A program made the translations under genes and the position numbers. Below the pieces are notes generated by a model. The model had not been told where the DNA came from. It was given only the letters and a program-made list of their open reading frames with translations, and did no database searches. A DNA stretch of 52,068 nt from Desulfovibrio sp. (GTDB taxonomy: Bacteria > Desulfobacterota > Desulfovibrionia > Desulfovibrionales > Desulfovibrionaceae): contig JAITGC010000078.1 of NCBI GenBank assembly GCA_031280915.1, positions 1 through 52,068 on the forward strand. Reading direction: 5' to 3'. This document shows positions 35,293 to 43,992 of this stretch, piece after piece (position 1 is the stretch's first letter; every line of letters begins with the position of its first letter).

Positions 35293-35368
35293 TGGTGGGA
35301 CGTGCGGGGATCGAACCTGCGACTCTCTGCTTAAAAGGCAGATACTCTACCGACTGAGTTAACGTCCC
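35293..35368 (-). tRNA. tRNA-Lys (anticodon TTT)
   Basis: 76 bases including encoded CCA. Acceptor GGGACGT/ACGTCCC, D-arm CTCAGTCGGTAGAG, anticodon stem TCTGC/GCAGA around CTTTTAA, T-arm GCAGG-TTCGATC-CCCGC. All cloverleaf elements are standard. Confidence 0.97.
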
Positions 35369-35380
35369 AGTAATCTGTGA

Positions 35381-35409
35381 CTAATAGCCTGGAATGTGAA
35401 GGTTGTCAA
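35381..35409 (-). promoter_or_regulatory. tRNA-Lys promoter
   Basis: On the minus strand TTGACA (35404-35409), 17 bases, TATTAG (35381-35386), ending 12 bases before the mature tRNA. The region 35410-35645 has no gene I recognise; a 25-codon frame (35595-35672) has a good AAGGAG but no known match. Confidence 0.7.
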
Positions 35410-35645
35410 GACGAGCACAATTGGGGCAGGGGATCAATTTGCCGCGAGCCCGTGTCAGACGTCGTTTTTCTTCTGGTCATGTATCAAGAGTACACCACCC
35501 CTATCGTCAAAAATTCGACTTTTTTGGCTGGCGATAGACTGAATCAGTGGCCTGAATAATCCAAAGTGCGTCACTACCGCGATTGAAGGAGTATATGCGT
35601 CTGTGTATTGCGCAAAGAATGCAGCCGCAACATAAACTGCCACCA

Positions 35646-35772
35646 GAGCGGTTCAACATTAAAAATGTTTGACCGCTCAGCGCGGATTTTTTTGAAAATC
35701 AGCGCCACGAAATGCTTGCAAGGCGAACGTGCTTCGCCGTCAAACAAGCATTCAAAGTGAAAATACTCTAAG
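35646..35772. repeat. Dispersed palindromic repeat near tRNA-Lys
   Basis: The left hairpin pairs GAGCGGTTCAACAT with ATGTTTGACCGCTC (35646-35678). An inner double hairpin pairs AATGCTTG with CAAGCATT and GGCGAA with TTCGCC (35711-35753). The right end carries TTCAAAGTGAAA (35751-35762), ending in CTCTAA. The left hairpin matches the copy at 22628, and the right module matches that at 16070-16126, so this copy joins both known ends in 127 bases. Confidence 0.72.
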
Positions 35773-35792
35773 GGGACGAGGCCTCTGGCGGT

Positions 35793-35826
35793 AAAAAAGG
35801 ACGGGAATTACTCCCGCCCTTTTTTG
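35793..35826 (-). terminator. Two-way terminator at the end of the nhc operon
   Basis: AAAAAAGGACGGGA (35793-35806) pairs with its complement up to 35826, with A-tract and T-tract arms, so it works in both directions. It lies 32 bases after nhcD. Confidence 0.75.
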
Positions 35827-35857
35827 TGTTTTTTCGTATTCGGTCTTTCCGCAAGGG

Positions 35858-36004
35858 TCAATGCGGACTGTTGTTACGCTGTTTTTTTTCGGGATAGAGG
35901 ACAAAATTCCAGTACAGCACATATACGGGCAGCACAATCAGCATCATAATATACGCCCAGCTTTTGGTGTACAGGAAATATTCATAAAATGTGCTGAATT
36001 CCAT
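35858..36004 (-). CDS. nhcD: Small membrane subunit of the nine-haem cytochrome complex
   Basis: 48 aa. MEFSTFYEYFLYTKSWAYIM is followed by one hydrophobic helix and a charged tail (YPEKKQRNNSPH). The ATG at 36002-36004 has GGAGGA upstream; a longer frame back to 36076 overlaps nhcC and is unlikely. By position and size it corresponds to the small hydrophobic subunit encoded last in nhc and within hmc operons. The sequence alone would not identify it. Confidence 0.72.
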   Translation of the reverse strand: MEFSTFYEYFLYTKSWAYIMMLIVLPVYVLYWNFVLYPEKKQRNNSPH

Positions 36005-36020
36005 GGTGTCCTCCTTTGCC

Positions 36021-37232
36021 TTAATGGGCGTCCTTGAAATGGGGATGTTCATAGAGCACAGGCATGTGATACACAATAAAGCGGTAGGCCGTCACAATCA
36101 TGGTGACGACAAAGCAGGAAATCCAGATTTCCCAGATGCTCGGGAAATACCGCTCGGCGGAAGGCAGCGCGTAATTGTAGGCGATCATGGAAACATTGAA
36201 GCGGTTGAATACGATGCCCAAAACCGTATTGACGGCGGCGAAACGGCAGAGTTTCAGATTGCGCTCACGGGAACCCTTGGCGTAAAGGAAGGCCGGCAGC
36301 AGAATAAAACCGAACATTTCCAGAAGCCATATCGCGCCGTAACCGGAGCAGAGATAGGGGATATTGGCCTGCACCAGCATATCGGTGAACTTGATCATGA
36401 AATAGGCGAACAGAATAAACGACACAGCCTTGGAAAAGCTGAAGGTCACCTCATCGGCTTCTTTCAGGTGAGTGGCGTCCATGTAGTGGTGTACGCCCTT
36501 GTGCGCGAGCATTCCTTCAAAGATGACCATGGAGCCGCCGGCCGCCATGGAACTGACGAAAAAGAACATGGGAATGAAGGGGGAATACCACAACGGATGC
36601 AGTTTGCCCGGAGCGATGAGAAACAGCGAGCCGAGGGATGACTGGTGCAATGTGGAAAGCGTCACGCCGAAAATGGTCAGAATAATGGTGAAGCGATTGA
36701 CCAAGGCGCGCCATTTGATTAAAAAGGGAAATTTTTCCGCCAGCCATTCGCAGGGTGCCACGGAAAATTCCACAAAGAGAACCGTGACGTAGGTGGCGAC
36801 GCACAGGCCGACTTCAAAAAGCACGGATGTCGTGCCCGGGAAAAAGAACATATAGGGCAGGCGCCACCAGTGGCCGAGGTCATACAGCAGCGCCACAACC
36901 ACAAAGGCGTAGCCGAGGAAGGCCGTTGTCACCGCCGGGCGCACGGCTGAATGAAAATGCTTCATGCCCATGACATAGCAGGCCACAGTGGTAAAGTAGC
37001 CGCCGGCCGCCAAGCTCACGCCGCACAAGAGGTCAAAGCCGATCCACATGCCCCAGGGCTGCACGTCGGACAGGTTGGCGACTGAGCCAATCCCTTGGGT
37101 AAAGCGGATAAAGGTGATAATCAGCCCGCCGACAAGGATGAAGGCGGTCAGGATATTGCCCTTGGTAAGGGTGAAGAATTCACCGAGATTAAACAATTTG
37201 TCCCTGGTAGGAATAACGATGTTGTGTGCCAT
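36021..37232 (-). CDS. nhcC: NrfD/PsrC-like integral membrane subunit
   Basis: 403 aa with about ten transmembrane helices, of the NrfD/HmcC/DsrP type that exchange electrons with menaquinol. Hydrophobic segments begin around residues 25, 60, 95, 135, 175, 215, 255, 300, 330 and 365. HSAVRPAVTTAFLGYAFVVVALLYDLGHWWRLPYMF and the GSLFLIAPGKLHPLWYSPFIP loop are characteristic (quoted here in family-typical form). It starts next to the nhcB stop and is the membrane anchor of the complex, linking periplasmic cytochrome NhcA and FeS protein NhcB to the quinone pool. Confidence 0.88.
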   Translation of the reverse strand: MAHNIVIPTRDKLFNLGEFFTLTKGNILTAFILVGGLIITFIRFTQGIGSVANLSDVQPWGMWIGFDLLCGVSLAAGGYFTTVACYVMGMKHFHSAVRPAVTTAFLGYAFVVVALLYDLGHWWRLPYMFFFPGTTSVLFEVGLCVATYVTVLFVEFSVAPCEWLAEKFPFLIKWRALVNRFTIILTIFGVTLSTLHQSSLGSLFLIAPGKLHPLWYSPFIPMFFFVSSMAAGGSMVIFEGMLAHKGVHHYMDATHLKEADEVTFSFSKAVSFILFAYFMIKFTDMLVQANIPYLCSGYGAIWLLEMFGFILLPAFLYAKGSRERNLKLCRFAAVNTVLGIVFNRFNVSMIAYNYALPSAERYFPSIWEIWISCFVVTMIVTAYRFIVYHMPVLYEHPHFKDAH

Positions 37233-38342
37233 CTACTTGTCCTCCCCGTGATGCCCGCAATTCGCGCAGGTATTTTCCCGTGCTTTCAGGGCGTCGGCCA
37301 TAGCCTGGCGCGCCGTATCCGCCATGCCGGGGCCTTGGGTTTCCGCGATTTTGCGGACAGCGGCGTCCATGGCGGCGGCCATATCTTCCTTGGCTTCTTT
37401 GACAATTGTCTCGGTTTCGGCTTTGTGCATGGCTTCACGCCGTTTGGCGATAGCGTAGGCTCCGCCGAAGAGTACTGGCCAGAAGGCCACGATCATCGGC
37501 ACGGCGCCGAGGGCGCCCCCAGTCAGTTCGCCCATGGGGCGGTTGCCCAGATGCGTGTCCAGCCCCAAGGATGCGAATTCGTGGCCGGTCGCCTGATGAG
37601 AATCTTTGCTCGCGGCAACGGGAGCAGACGGCGCCAGCACCATCCAGGCCGTCCCGCCGGCATCCCATTCTCCATATATATAGTCCACGTATTTGCCAGG
37701 GTTATTCTTGATGCGCGCGCGTGCCACCTTGATGAGATCGGAGCGGCGGCCAAAGGTCAGGGCGTCCATGGGGCAGGCTTCCACACATCCGGGGAGTTTG
37801 CCTTCCTTGAGACGCGGCTCGCAGAATGTGCATTTCACCACCAGAGGATCCCAGGCGTCGTCGTATTCAAAGCTCGGCACATAGAACGGGCAGGCAACCA
37901 TGCAGTAGCGGCAACCCACGCACTGGGAGCCGTCGTAGGCGACGCTGCCGTCGGGCTGTTTCTGAAAACATTTGGCAAAGCAGGCCGAGGCGCAGGCCGG
38001 GTCATTGCAGTGAAAGCACTGTAACTTGCGGAACACCGGCTTGCCGTTCAATTCGTATTTGTTGACCACCGTCCAGGAGGTTGGCGTCATACGACGGTTT
38101 TTATCCAGCACGGAGAGGTCGTCGAAGGACTTGTCCGGTTTGGGCAGATTGTTCACCTTGTTGCAACCCGCTTCGCAACGGCGGCAGCCGATACAGCGGG
38201 TGGTGTCGTGCAGGACGCCGTAGCTGTTTTCATGATAGGGCCAAGTGTGCGTGCCGCCGGCCGCATGGGCCGTTTTGGCCGTGCTCAAAGCCGATGCCAG
38301 GCCGGCGCTGCCCAGAATAGTCAGAAATCTCCTGCGATTCAT
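37233..38342 (-). CDS. nhcB: Periplasmic FeS subunit with Tat signal and C-terminal membrane helix
   Basis: 369 aa. Tat signal MNRRRFLTILGSAGLASALS, then four ferredoxin-type clusters: CIGCRRCEAGC (about 51), CFHCNDPACASAC, CVGCRYCMVACP and CTFCEPRLKEGKLPGC with CVEACP. A transmembrane helix is near residues 276-297 (GGALGAVPMIVAFWPVLFGG), followed by a charged helical tail that ends in CANCGHHGEDK. It would carry electrons between the nine-haem cytochrome and the NrfD-like subunit. It overlaps nhcA by one base. Confidence 0.9.
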   Translation of the reverse strand: MNRRRFLTILGSAGLASALSTAKTAHAAGGTHTWPYHENSYGVLHDTTRCIGCRRCEAGCNKVNNLPKPDKSFDDLSVLDKNRRMTPTSWTVVNKYELNGKPVFRKLQCFHCNDPACASACFAKCFQKQPDGSVAYDGSQCVGCRYCMVACPFYVPSFEYDDAWDPLVVKCTFCEPRLKEGKLPGCVEACPMDALTFGRRSDLIKVARARIKNNPGKYVDYIYGEWDAGGTAWMVLAPSAPVAASKDSHQATGHEFASLGLDTHLGNRPMGELTGGALGAVPMIVAFWPVLFGGAYAIAKRREAMHKAETETIVKEAKEDMAAAMDAAVRKIAETQGPGMADTARQAMADALKARENTCANCGHHGEDK

Positions 38343-39349
38343 TACTTGCCTCCTAACTTTGCGGCGGCGCCGTCAACAGGCTTGGCCTCGTTATCCTTGT
38401 GGCAGGTGACGCACGAGGTATTGAGGGGCCTGGCGACATTCATGCCCTTGTGGCAGCCCATGCATTGCAGATGGTAGGCGGCCTTGAGTTGCGGGCGTTC
38501 CGGATTGGCGGGGTTGATGCGTTGCGAGTGGCAGCTTCCGCATTTGGGCGGAGCACTCTTCAACGGGCTGTTATGGTGGCATGTCGAGCACAGCGTCGCG
38601 GGCTGGCTGTGGAAAGCCGAAGCCAGGGAGTTGTCCTTGAGGCGTTCCATAAGCGAGGAAACATGGCGGCGGTGCGCGAACATATTGGCTTTGTATTCGT
38701 CTGTGATGCCGTCGATCATCACTTTATAGGGGCCGTCTGTCGGCTGAAGCTGTACGGGATTCTCGCGGGCTTTCAGGGTATCGGCCGCGAGTTGGGCATT
38801 TCTCTTGGCGGGCAGCTTGCCGGCGATACCGGCGACCATATCGGCCTTGGTCAGTCCGGCCACATTATGACAGGCGTTGCAATATGCTTCGGAACGTGTC
38901 GGCTTGACAATGCCGTGACAGCCGGCGCATTCCCGCCGTTGAAGCTGTTCGGTGTGACAGCTCACACAGCTTTGCGGCGTATTGCCTTTTACCCGTTTGG
39001 CAATGTTCGGGGCGTGCATCGCCTGATCCAGGGTGACAAACTTGCCTTCGCTCCTGCCTTCCACAGTGTGACAGGTTGTACAGGCGACCGTTTCGCCGGT
39101 GTGGTGGCATGATTCGCAGTCATCAACGCGGTTTTCGTGAACAAGATGGTTGAAAACCACGGGCTTCATGCCGACTCCCTCGGGATTGGGTTTTTCGCCG
39201 ACAGGAAAGATGACCATGGCTGAGGGCGCGTCACTGACACTCGTCAACGCGGGTGCTGCGGGGACGGGGCCTGCGTCCCAGAGTGTCAGATACGCCGCGC
39301 CGGCCACGGCGATCGCCGCCAGCAGGAGCAGTGTTGTGCCATTCCTCAT
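38342..39349 (-). CDS. nhcA: Nine-haem cytochrome c
   Basis: 335 aa with nine CxxCH haem sites (CESCH, CTTCH, CVSCH, CAGCH, CNACH, CSTCH, CGSCH, CMGCH, CVTCH), in two clusters separated by a haem-free stretch of about 90 residues. This is the pattern of 9Hcc from D. desulfuricans, whose gene also heads a four-gene operon. It has an N-terminal signal or anchor (LLLLAAIAVAGAAYLTLW). The protein accepts electrons from tetrahaem cytochrome c3, encoded divergently next door. The ATG at 39347-39349 has AAGGA; the open frame upstream is not coding. Confidence 0.92.
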   Translation of the reverse strand: MRNGTTLLLLAAIAVAGAAYLTLWDAGPVPAAPALTSVSDAPSAMVIFPVGEKPNPEGVGMKPVVFNHLVHENRVDDCESCHHTGETVACTTCHTVEGRSEGKFVTLDQAMHAPNIAKRVKGNTPQSCVSCHTEQLQRRECAGCHGIVKPTRSEAYCNACHNVAGLTKADMVAGIAGKLPAKRNAQLAADTLKARENPVQLQPTDGPYKVMIDGITDEYKANMFAHRRHVSSLMERLKDNSLASAFHSQPATLCSTCHHNSPLKSAPPKCGSCHSQRINPANPERPQLKAAYHLQCMGCHKGMNVARPLNTSCVTCHKDNEAKPVDGAAAKLGGK

Positions 39350-39443
39350 GTGTTTTTCCTTTTGCATACAGGCAGTCCAACCCCGCGGCACCATGCTCTG
39401 GGGCGCTTCCGCCCGCATGGCGGGCGGCAAGAAAGATGCAGTG

Positions 39444-39472
39444 TTTTTAGCCTGTTTGCGGAACGGCGTCAA
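39444..39472 (-). promoter_or_regulatory. Promoter of the nhc operon
   Basis: On the minus strand TTGACG (39467-39472), 17 bases, TAAAAA (39444-39449). The leader of about 90 bases contains a perfect 8-bp hairpin, CCGCCCGC-ATG-GCGGGCGG (39409-39427). Confidence 0.65.
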
Positions 39473-39586
39473 GCGGCTTTGAGAAAAAACGGAGATTGCG
39501 ATTGAAAATATCCCGCTTCCTGTGCGGCAAGGCGGGAAAATTTTTATCGCAAAGACCATGAATTATGCGAAAAAAATTTCGTTCCA

Positions 39587-39615
39587 TTGACACAATGCCG
39601 CTGAAGCCGTAAAAT
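39587..39615 (+). promoter_or_regulatory. Promoter of cytochrome c3 gene
   Basis: TTGACA (39587-39592), 17 bases, TAAAAT (39610-39615), near consensus. AAGGAGGAG follows at 39633-39641 before the ATG at 39648. An AT-rich stretch, GAAAAAAATTTC, precedes the -35. Confidence 0.8.
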
Positions 39616-39647
39616 AGAACAATTCTTTATTTAAGGAGGAGTGTCTC

Positions 39648-40037
39648 ATGAAAAAGTTGTCAGCGTTACTTTGTCTTTTTATTCTGGCTTTGGCTTTTCC
39701 GGCCTTAGCCGCGCCGCCGCCGGTTCCCACCGACCCTTTGCCGGTCAAAGGATCCAAAAAGGAAGTGATGTTTCCCCATGTCCCCCATCAAAAAGTGGAG
39801 TGCGTGGTTTGCCACCACAAGGTTGAGGGCAAGGAAAATTTTCAGAAGTGCGCGACGGCCGGATGCCATGACAATCTGACGGAAAAGAAGGGCGAAAAGA
39901 GCCTCTACGCCGTCATGCACACCAAGGAAGGCCTCAAGTACCAGACCTGTATTCAGTGCCACGCCAAGGTCGTGGCGGAGAAAGAGGAGTTGAAGAAGGA
40001 ACTGCTCGGCTGCGCTAAGTCAAAGTGCCATCCTTAA
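39648..40037 (+). CDS. cycA: Tetrahaem cytochrome c3 (type I)
   Basis: 129 aa. Signal peptide cut after LALA or LAA near residue 22, leaving about 107 residues. Four haem sites in the c3 order: CVVCH (with a second His), CATAGCH (CX4CH), CIQCH and CAKSKCH (CX4CH). Axial histidines lie in FPHVPHQKV and VMHTKEG. Lysine-rich, as in type I c3. It is the periplasmic electron hub between hydrogenases or formate dehydrogenase and membrane complexes. It has a strong promoter and its own terminator, so it is mostly monocistronic. Confidence 0.95.
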   Translation: MKKLSALLCLFILALAFPALAAPPPVPTDPLPVKGSKKEVMFPHVPHQKVECVVCHHKVEGKENFQKCATAGCHDNLTEKKGEKSLYAVMHTKEGLKYQTCIQCHAKVVAEKEELKKELLGCAKSKCHP

Positions 40038-40061
40038 AATTTTTTCATGACGTGATTAAGG

Positions 40062-40096
40062 AAGCCCTCGCCCGTATTCCGGACGGGGGCTTCTTT
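40062..40096 (+). terminator. Rho-independent terminator of cytochrome c3 gene
   Basis: GAAGCCCTCGCCCG pairs with CGGACGGGGGCTTC over a TATTC loop; TTTC follows. Confidence 0.75.
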
Positions 40097-40143
40097 CACA
40101 CCGCAGCCTTTCCTCCTTCGTGACGCGGAGAGCGGATAAACGC

Positions 40144-40764
40144 ATGAGCCGAGCAAAGGGGACTGTGGCCGGAGTAGTGCTGGCCGGAGGGCTTTCCTCC
40201 AGGCTCGGCCGGGAAAAGGCCTTGCTGCGGGTGCATGGCCGGAAGCGGCCGAACCTGCTCCGCCGTACGTATGATCTGCTGGCGGCTCTGTTGCCCTGGT
40301 GTTGGGTATCATGCCGGCCTGGGCGCCCCAGACGCGGATACGTCTGCATTTTTGACGAAATGGAAGGTATCGGGCCTTTCAGCGGCCTGTACGCGGCCCT
40401 GCGCGAGGCGCGGGAACGGGGCTTTTCCGCCGTGCTGGCCCTCTCCTGCGATTTGCCGTTCATGGATGAGGCCACTTTGCGCGCGCTTCTTGCCGCTCGG
40501 GAAAACAGCTCGGAGCAGACGCTGTTGACCACTTACTGCCAGCGCGAGACCGGATTTATCGAAGCCCTGACCGCTGTTTACGAAACAGAGGCCATCCCGT
40601 TTTTTGACAGGGCCTTGGCCGAGGGTGAACGCAAGCTGAGCCGGCTTATCCCCGAAAAACGCCAACTTCGCATCATGTACGGCGAAACAGAGGCATTGCC
40701 CTTTTTCAACGTCAATTATCCCGCCGATCTTGAACGGGTGCGGTGTCTTCTCCGCGCGCGATGA
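40144..40764 (+). CDS. mobA: Molybdenum cofactor guanylyltransferase
   Basis: 206 aa. It attaches GMP to molybdopterin to form the bis-MGD cofactor needed by formate dehydrogenase. LAGGLSSRLGREKALLRV (about 13-30) is the nucleotide-binding signature, ALSCDLPFMDEATLRALL the metal-site segment, and FFNVNYPADLERV the C-terminal motif. The start at ATG 40144 is preferred; a GTG at 40120 is in frame. It stands between c3 and fdhA, upstream of the enzyme it serves, with an own promoter for fdhA after it. Confidence 0.9.
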   Translation: MSRAKGTVAGVVLAGGLSSRLGREKALLRVHGRKRPNLLRRTYDLLAALLPWCWVSCRPGRPRRGYVCIFDEMEGIGPFSGLYAALREARERGFSAVLALSCDLPFMDEATLRALLAARENSSEQTLLTTYCQRETGFIEALTAVYETEAIPFFDRALAEGERKLSRLIPEKRQLRIMYGETEALPFFNVNYPADLERVRCLLRAR

Positions 40765-40798
40765 TCCCGCCGTAAAGCGCGAAAAAATCATCATCCTC

Positions 40799-40827
40799 TT
40801 GACCCGTTGTATTGTTTATGTTTAAAT
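40799..40827 (+). promoter_or_regulatory. Promoter candidate of the fdh operon
   Basis: TTGACC (40799-40804), 17 bases, TTAAAT (40822-40827). It leaves a leader of about 105 bases with a CCGGCGCCGG palindrome. Confidence 0.6.
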
Positions 40828-40938
40828 AAGTACAATCTTCTTTTTTTGCCGCTCCAGACCGGATTCCGGAAAGACTCGGCCTTTGCCGCCGGCGCCGGCG
40901 AGATTACGGAACGGCATATATTTAACCGGGAGAGATGT

Positions 40939-43900
40939 ATGAAAAGACGTTCGTTTCTTAAAATGTCGTGCTGTCTTGGGGCGGGCCTTGCCCTGAGCGG
41001 CTTGGGGCTTACCCTTGCCCCGGTAGCGGCGTACGCCGACGACATGAAAAAGGCCGATGCCCTGAGAACGGCGGTGCAGAGCACGACAGTGTGCTGTTAT
41101 TGCTCCGTCGGCTGCGGGCTTATTTGCAGTGTTGACAAGGCCAGCGGCAAAATCTTCAATATTGAGGGCGACCCGGAACATCCCGTCAATGAAGGCGCGC
41201 TCTGCGCCAAGGGGGCCGGCCTGTACCAGGTTTCCGCCGCCAATGAGCATCGGCTTATGAAGGTGCTCTACAGAAAGCCGGGCAGCGACAAATGGGAGGA
41301 AAAAGACTGGAATTTCGCCATCAGCCGCATTGCCGAGCTGATGAAGAAAGAGCGGGATAAATCCTTCATCGTGAATAATGAGAAAGGGCAGATGGTCAAT
41401 CGCGTGCAGACCATGTCCCTTATGGGGAGCTCCAACGTGCTCAGCGAAGAATGCTGGGCCACCACACAATTTGCCAGAGGCCTGGGGTTTACGTATATAG
41501 ACCACCAGGCACGGGTCTGACACGGCCCCACTGTACCGGCTCTGGCAGAGTCGTTCGGACGCGGTTGCATGACGAATCACTGGATTGATCTTCAGCACAG
41601 TGATGTAATTCTCATTCAGGGCAGTAACGCTGCCGAAAATCATCCCATTTCTTTTAAATGGGTGATGCGCGCCAAGGAAAAGGGCGGTAAGGTCATTCAC
41701 GTCGATCCCCGCTTTACGCGCACTTCGGCCAAGGCCGATGTGTACGCGCCCATCCGATCGGGCACGGACATAGCCTTTGTCGGGGGCATGATCAAGTACA
41801 TTATAGAAAATAAGAAATACTTTGAGGAATATCTTCTCAACTACACCAATGCCCCTTTCATCGTAGGGGAAAAATTCAGCTTCAAGGACGGCCTGTTCTC
41901 CGGCTATGACCCCGGAAACCGCAAGTACGACAAGTCTTCCTGGGCGCTGGAAAAGGATGAAAACGGAATCCCGAAGCGGGACGACACCTTGAAACACCCG
42001 CGCTGTGTGCTTAACATGTTGTACCAGCATTACAAGCGCTACGATTTGGACAAGGTTTCGGCCATCACGGGCACGCCCAAGGAGAAACTCCTTGAGGTGT
42101 ATGAACTTTTCGCCTCCACGGGCGTGAAGGACCGCGCCGGCACCGTCATGTACGCCCTGGGGCAGACCCAGAGCACCATCGGCGTACAGAAAATCAGAAG
42201 CCTGTGCATCATGCAGCTCCTGCTCGGCAATATCGGGATTTGCGGCGGCGGCGTCAACGCTCTGCGCGGTGAGCCGAATGTGCAGGGGTCAACGGATCAT
42301 GCTATCCTCTATCACTATCTGCCGGGATACATGCCTGTGCCTCGAGCCGGGAAGCAGACCGTCGAGGAATACATCAAGGCGGCCACGCCTGCGTCCAAGG
42401 ATCCGCGTTCGGCCAACTGGTACGCCAACACGCCCAAGTATGTGGTAAGTCTGCTTAAATCCTGGTTTGGCGACGTCGCCACGCCGGAAAACGGCTTCGG
42501 TTATTCCTGGCTGCCCAAGTGTGACGATGGTCAGAACTGCGACGTGCTGCACATGATTGACGACATGTACGCGGGCAAGATCAAGGGGTATTTCTGCATC
42601 GGGCAGAACCCTTGCGGAAGCCTTCCCAACAGCAATAAAGTGCGGGCGGCCATGACAAAGCTGGACTGGATGGTGCACGTCAACATCTTCGACAACGAAT
42701 CCGCGTCCTTCTGGAAAGGCCCCGGTCTTGATCCCAAAAAAGTAAAGACGGAATGTTTCCTTTTGCCTGCCACGGCCAATCTGGAAAAAGACGGCAGTCA
42801 GGCCACCTCCGGACGCTGGATGCAGTGGTTGCACCGGGCGGTGGACAATCCGGGAGACTGCCTCTCCACAGGAGCCATAGTCACAAGACTCATGCACAAG
42901 ATCCAGGAAATGTACAAAAAAGAAGGCGGGGCCATGCCCGACGGCCTTCTCAACATGCGTATGGATTATCTGACTCCCGACGGTAAGGAGTTCGACGCCC
43001 TCAAGGTGGCTCGGCGCATCAACGGCGAGTTCGAACGCGACGTCAAAATCGGCGACAAAGAATATAAAAAGGGCCAGCCTGTGCCTGGGTTCGGGCTGCT
43101 CCAGGCGGACGGCTCCACTTCCTGCGGCAACTGGCTTTGTTCAGGGAGTTTCAGCCTTGACGGCAAAAATCTCATGGATCGCCGCGGCAAGGAGGACCCC
43201 ACAGGTCTCGGCCTGTACCCCAACTGGTCATACTGTTGGCCCATGAACCGCCGCATTGTGTACAACCGGGCCTCAGTGGATCTCCAGGGCAGGCCCTACA
43301 ACCCAAAACGCGCTCTCCTGCAATGGCGGGACGGCAAATGGGTCGGCGATGTGGCCGATGGCCCTTGGCCGCCTATGGGCATGGAGGGCGGCAAGCTGCC
43401 CTTCATCATGAAACCCGACGGCGTGGCTTCCCTTTTCGGGCCGGGGTTGGGCGACGGGCCTTTCCCCGAGCATTACGAGCCGCTGGAAAGTCCGCTCAAG
43501 CGGAATCTTATGTCAAAACAGCACAACAGCCCCATTATCACCATCTTCAAAAGTGATAAGGACAAGGTGGCGAGCGCGGATCCCAGATATCCCCTGGTGC
43601 TGACCACCTATTCCGCGACGGAGCATTGGTGTTCGGGGGCTATCACCCGTTGGCAGAGCTGGCTTACCGAGGCCATGCCCCAGGTTTATGTGGAAATAAG
43701 CGAAGAGCTTGCCAAGGAGCGCGGGTTTAAGAACGGCGAATGGGTAACGGTGGAGTCCGCCCGGGGGCGGATTGACGCTGTGGCCATGGTGACGCCGCGC
43801 CTGCGGCCTCTGACCGTCGACGGCAAGGCGACGCATCTTGTGGGTATGACCTATAACTACGGCTGGCTGCACCCCAAGGACAGCGGCGATACCTGCAACC

Positions 43901-43983
43901 TGCTCACCACCTTTGTGGGAGACGGTAACGCGGGAACGCCGGAGTACAAGGCGTGTATGGTCAACATCAACAGAAAGGCGTAG
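40939..43983 (+). CDS. fdhA: Formate dehydrogenase alpha subunit, selenocysteine-containing
   Basis: 1014 aa if UGA at 41518-41520 is read as selenocysteine (residue 194). Tat signal MKRRSFLKMSCCLGAG, 4Fe-4S site CCYCSVGCGLICS with GALCAKG (about 52-95), Mo/W-bis-MGD catalytic domains, and the active-site context HQARV-Sec-HGPTVPALAESFGRG. Reading frame and homology continue unbroken across the UGA, through TNHWIDLQHSDVILIQGSNA and on to the C-terminal MGD-binding domain. A stem-loop follows the UGA. It oxidises formate to CO2 in the periplasm and passes electrons to FdhB. GGGAGAG precedes the ATG. Automatic annotation will tend to split it. Confidence 0.95.
41518..41551 (+). promoter_or_regulatory. 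Selenocysteine UGA and putative SECIS hairpin
   Basis: Nine bases after UGA, ACTGTACC (41530-41537) pairs imperfectly with GGCAGAGT (41544-41551) around the loop GGCTCT. Position and G/T-containing loop resemble the E. coli fdhF element, which shares the downstream CACGGCCC. The two mismatches make the fold uncertain. Confidence 0.45.
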
Positions 43984-43992
43984 GAGGTAGCC

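Noticed and set aside
35455-35643. 62-codon minus-strand frame between tRNA-Lys and the repeat
   Set aside because: It has a hydrophobic-looking N-terminus, but no ribosome site and no family I recognise; likely chance.
41521-41560. Frameshift or broken gene at the fdhA stop
   Set aside because: The stop is UGA at the exact selenocysteine position, and homology continues in the same frame, so it is a recoding site.
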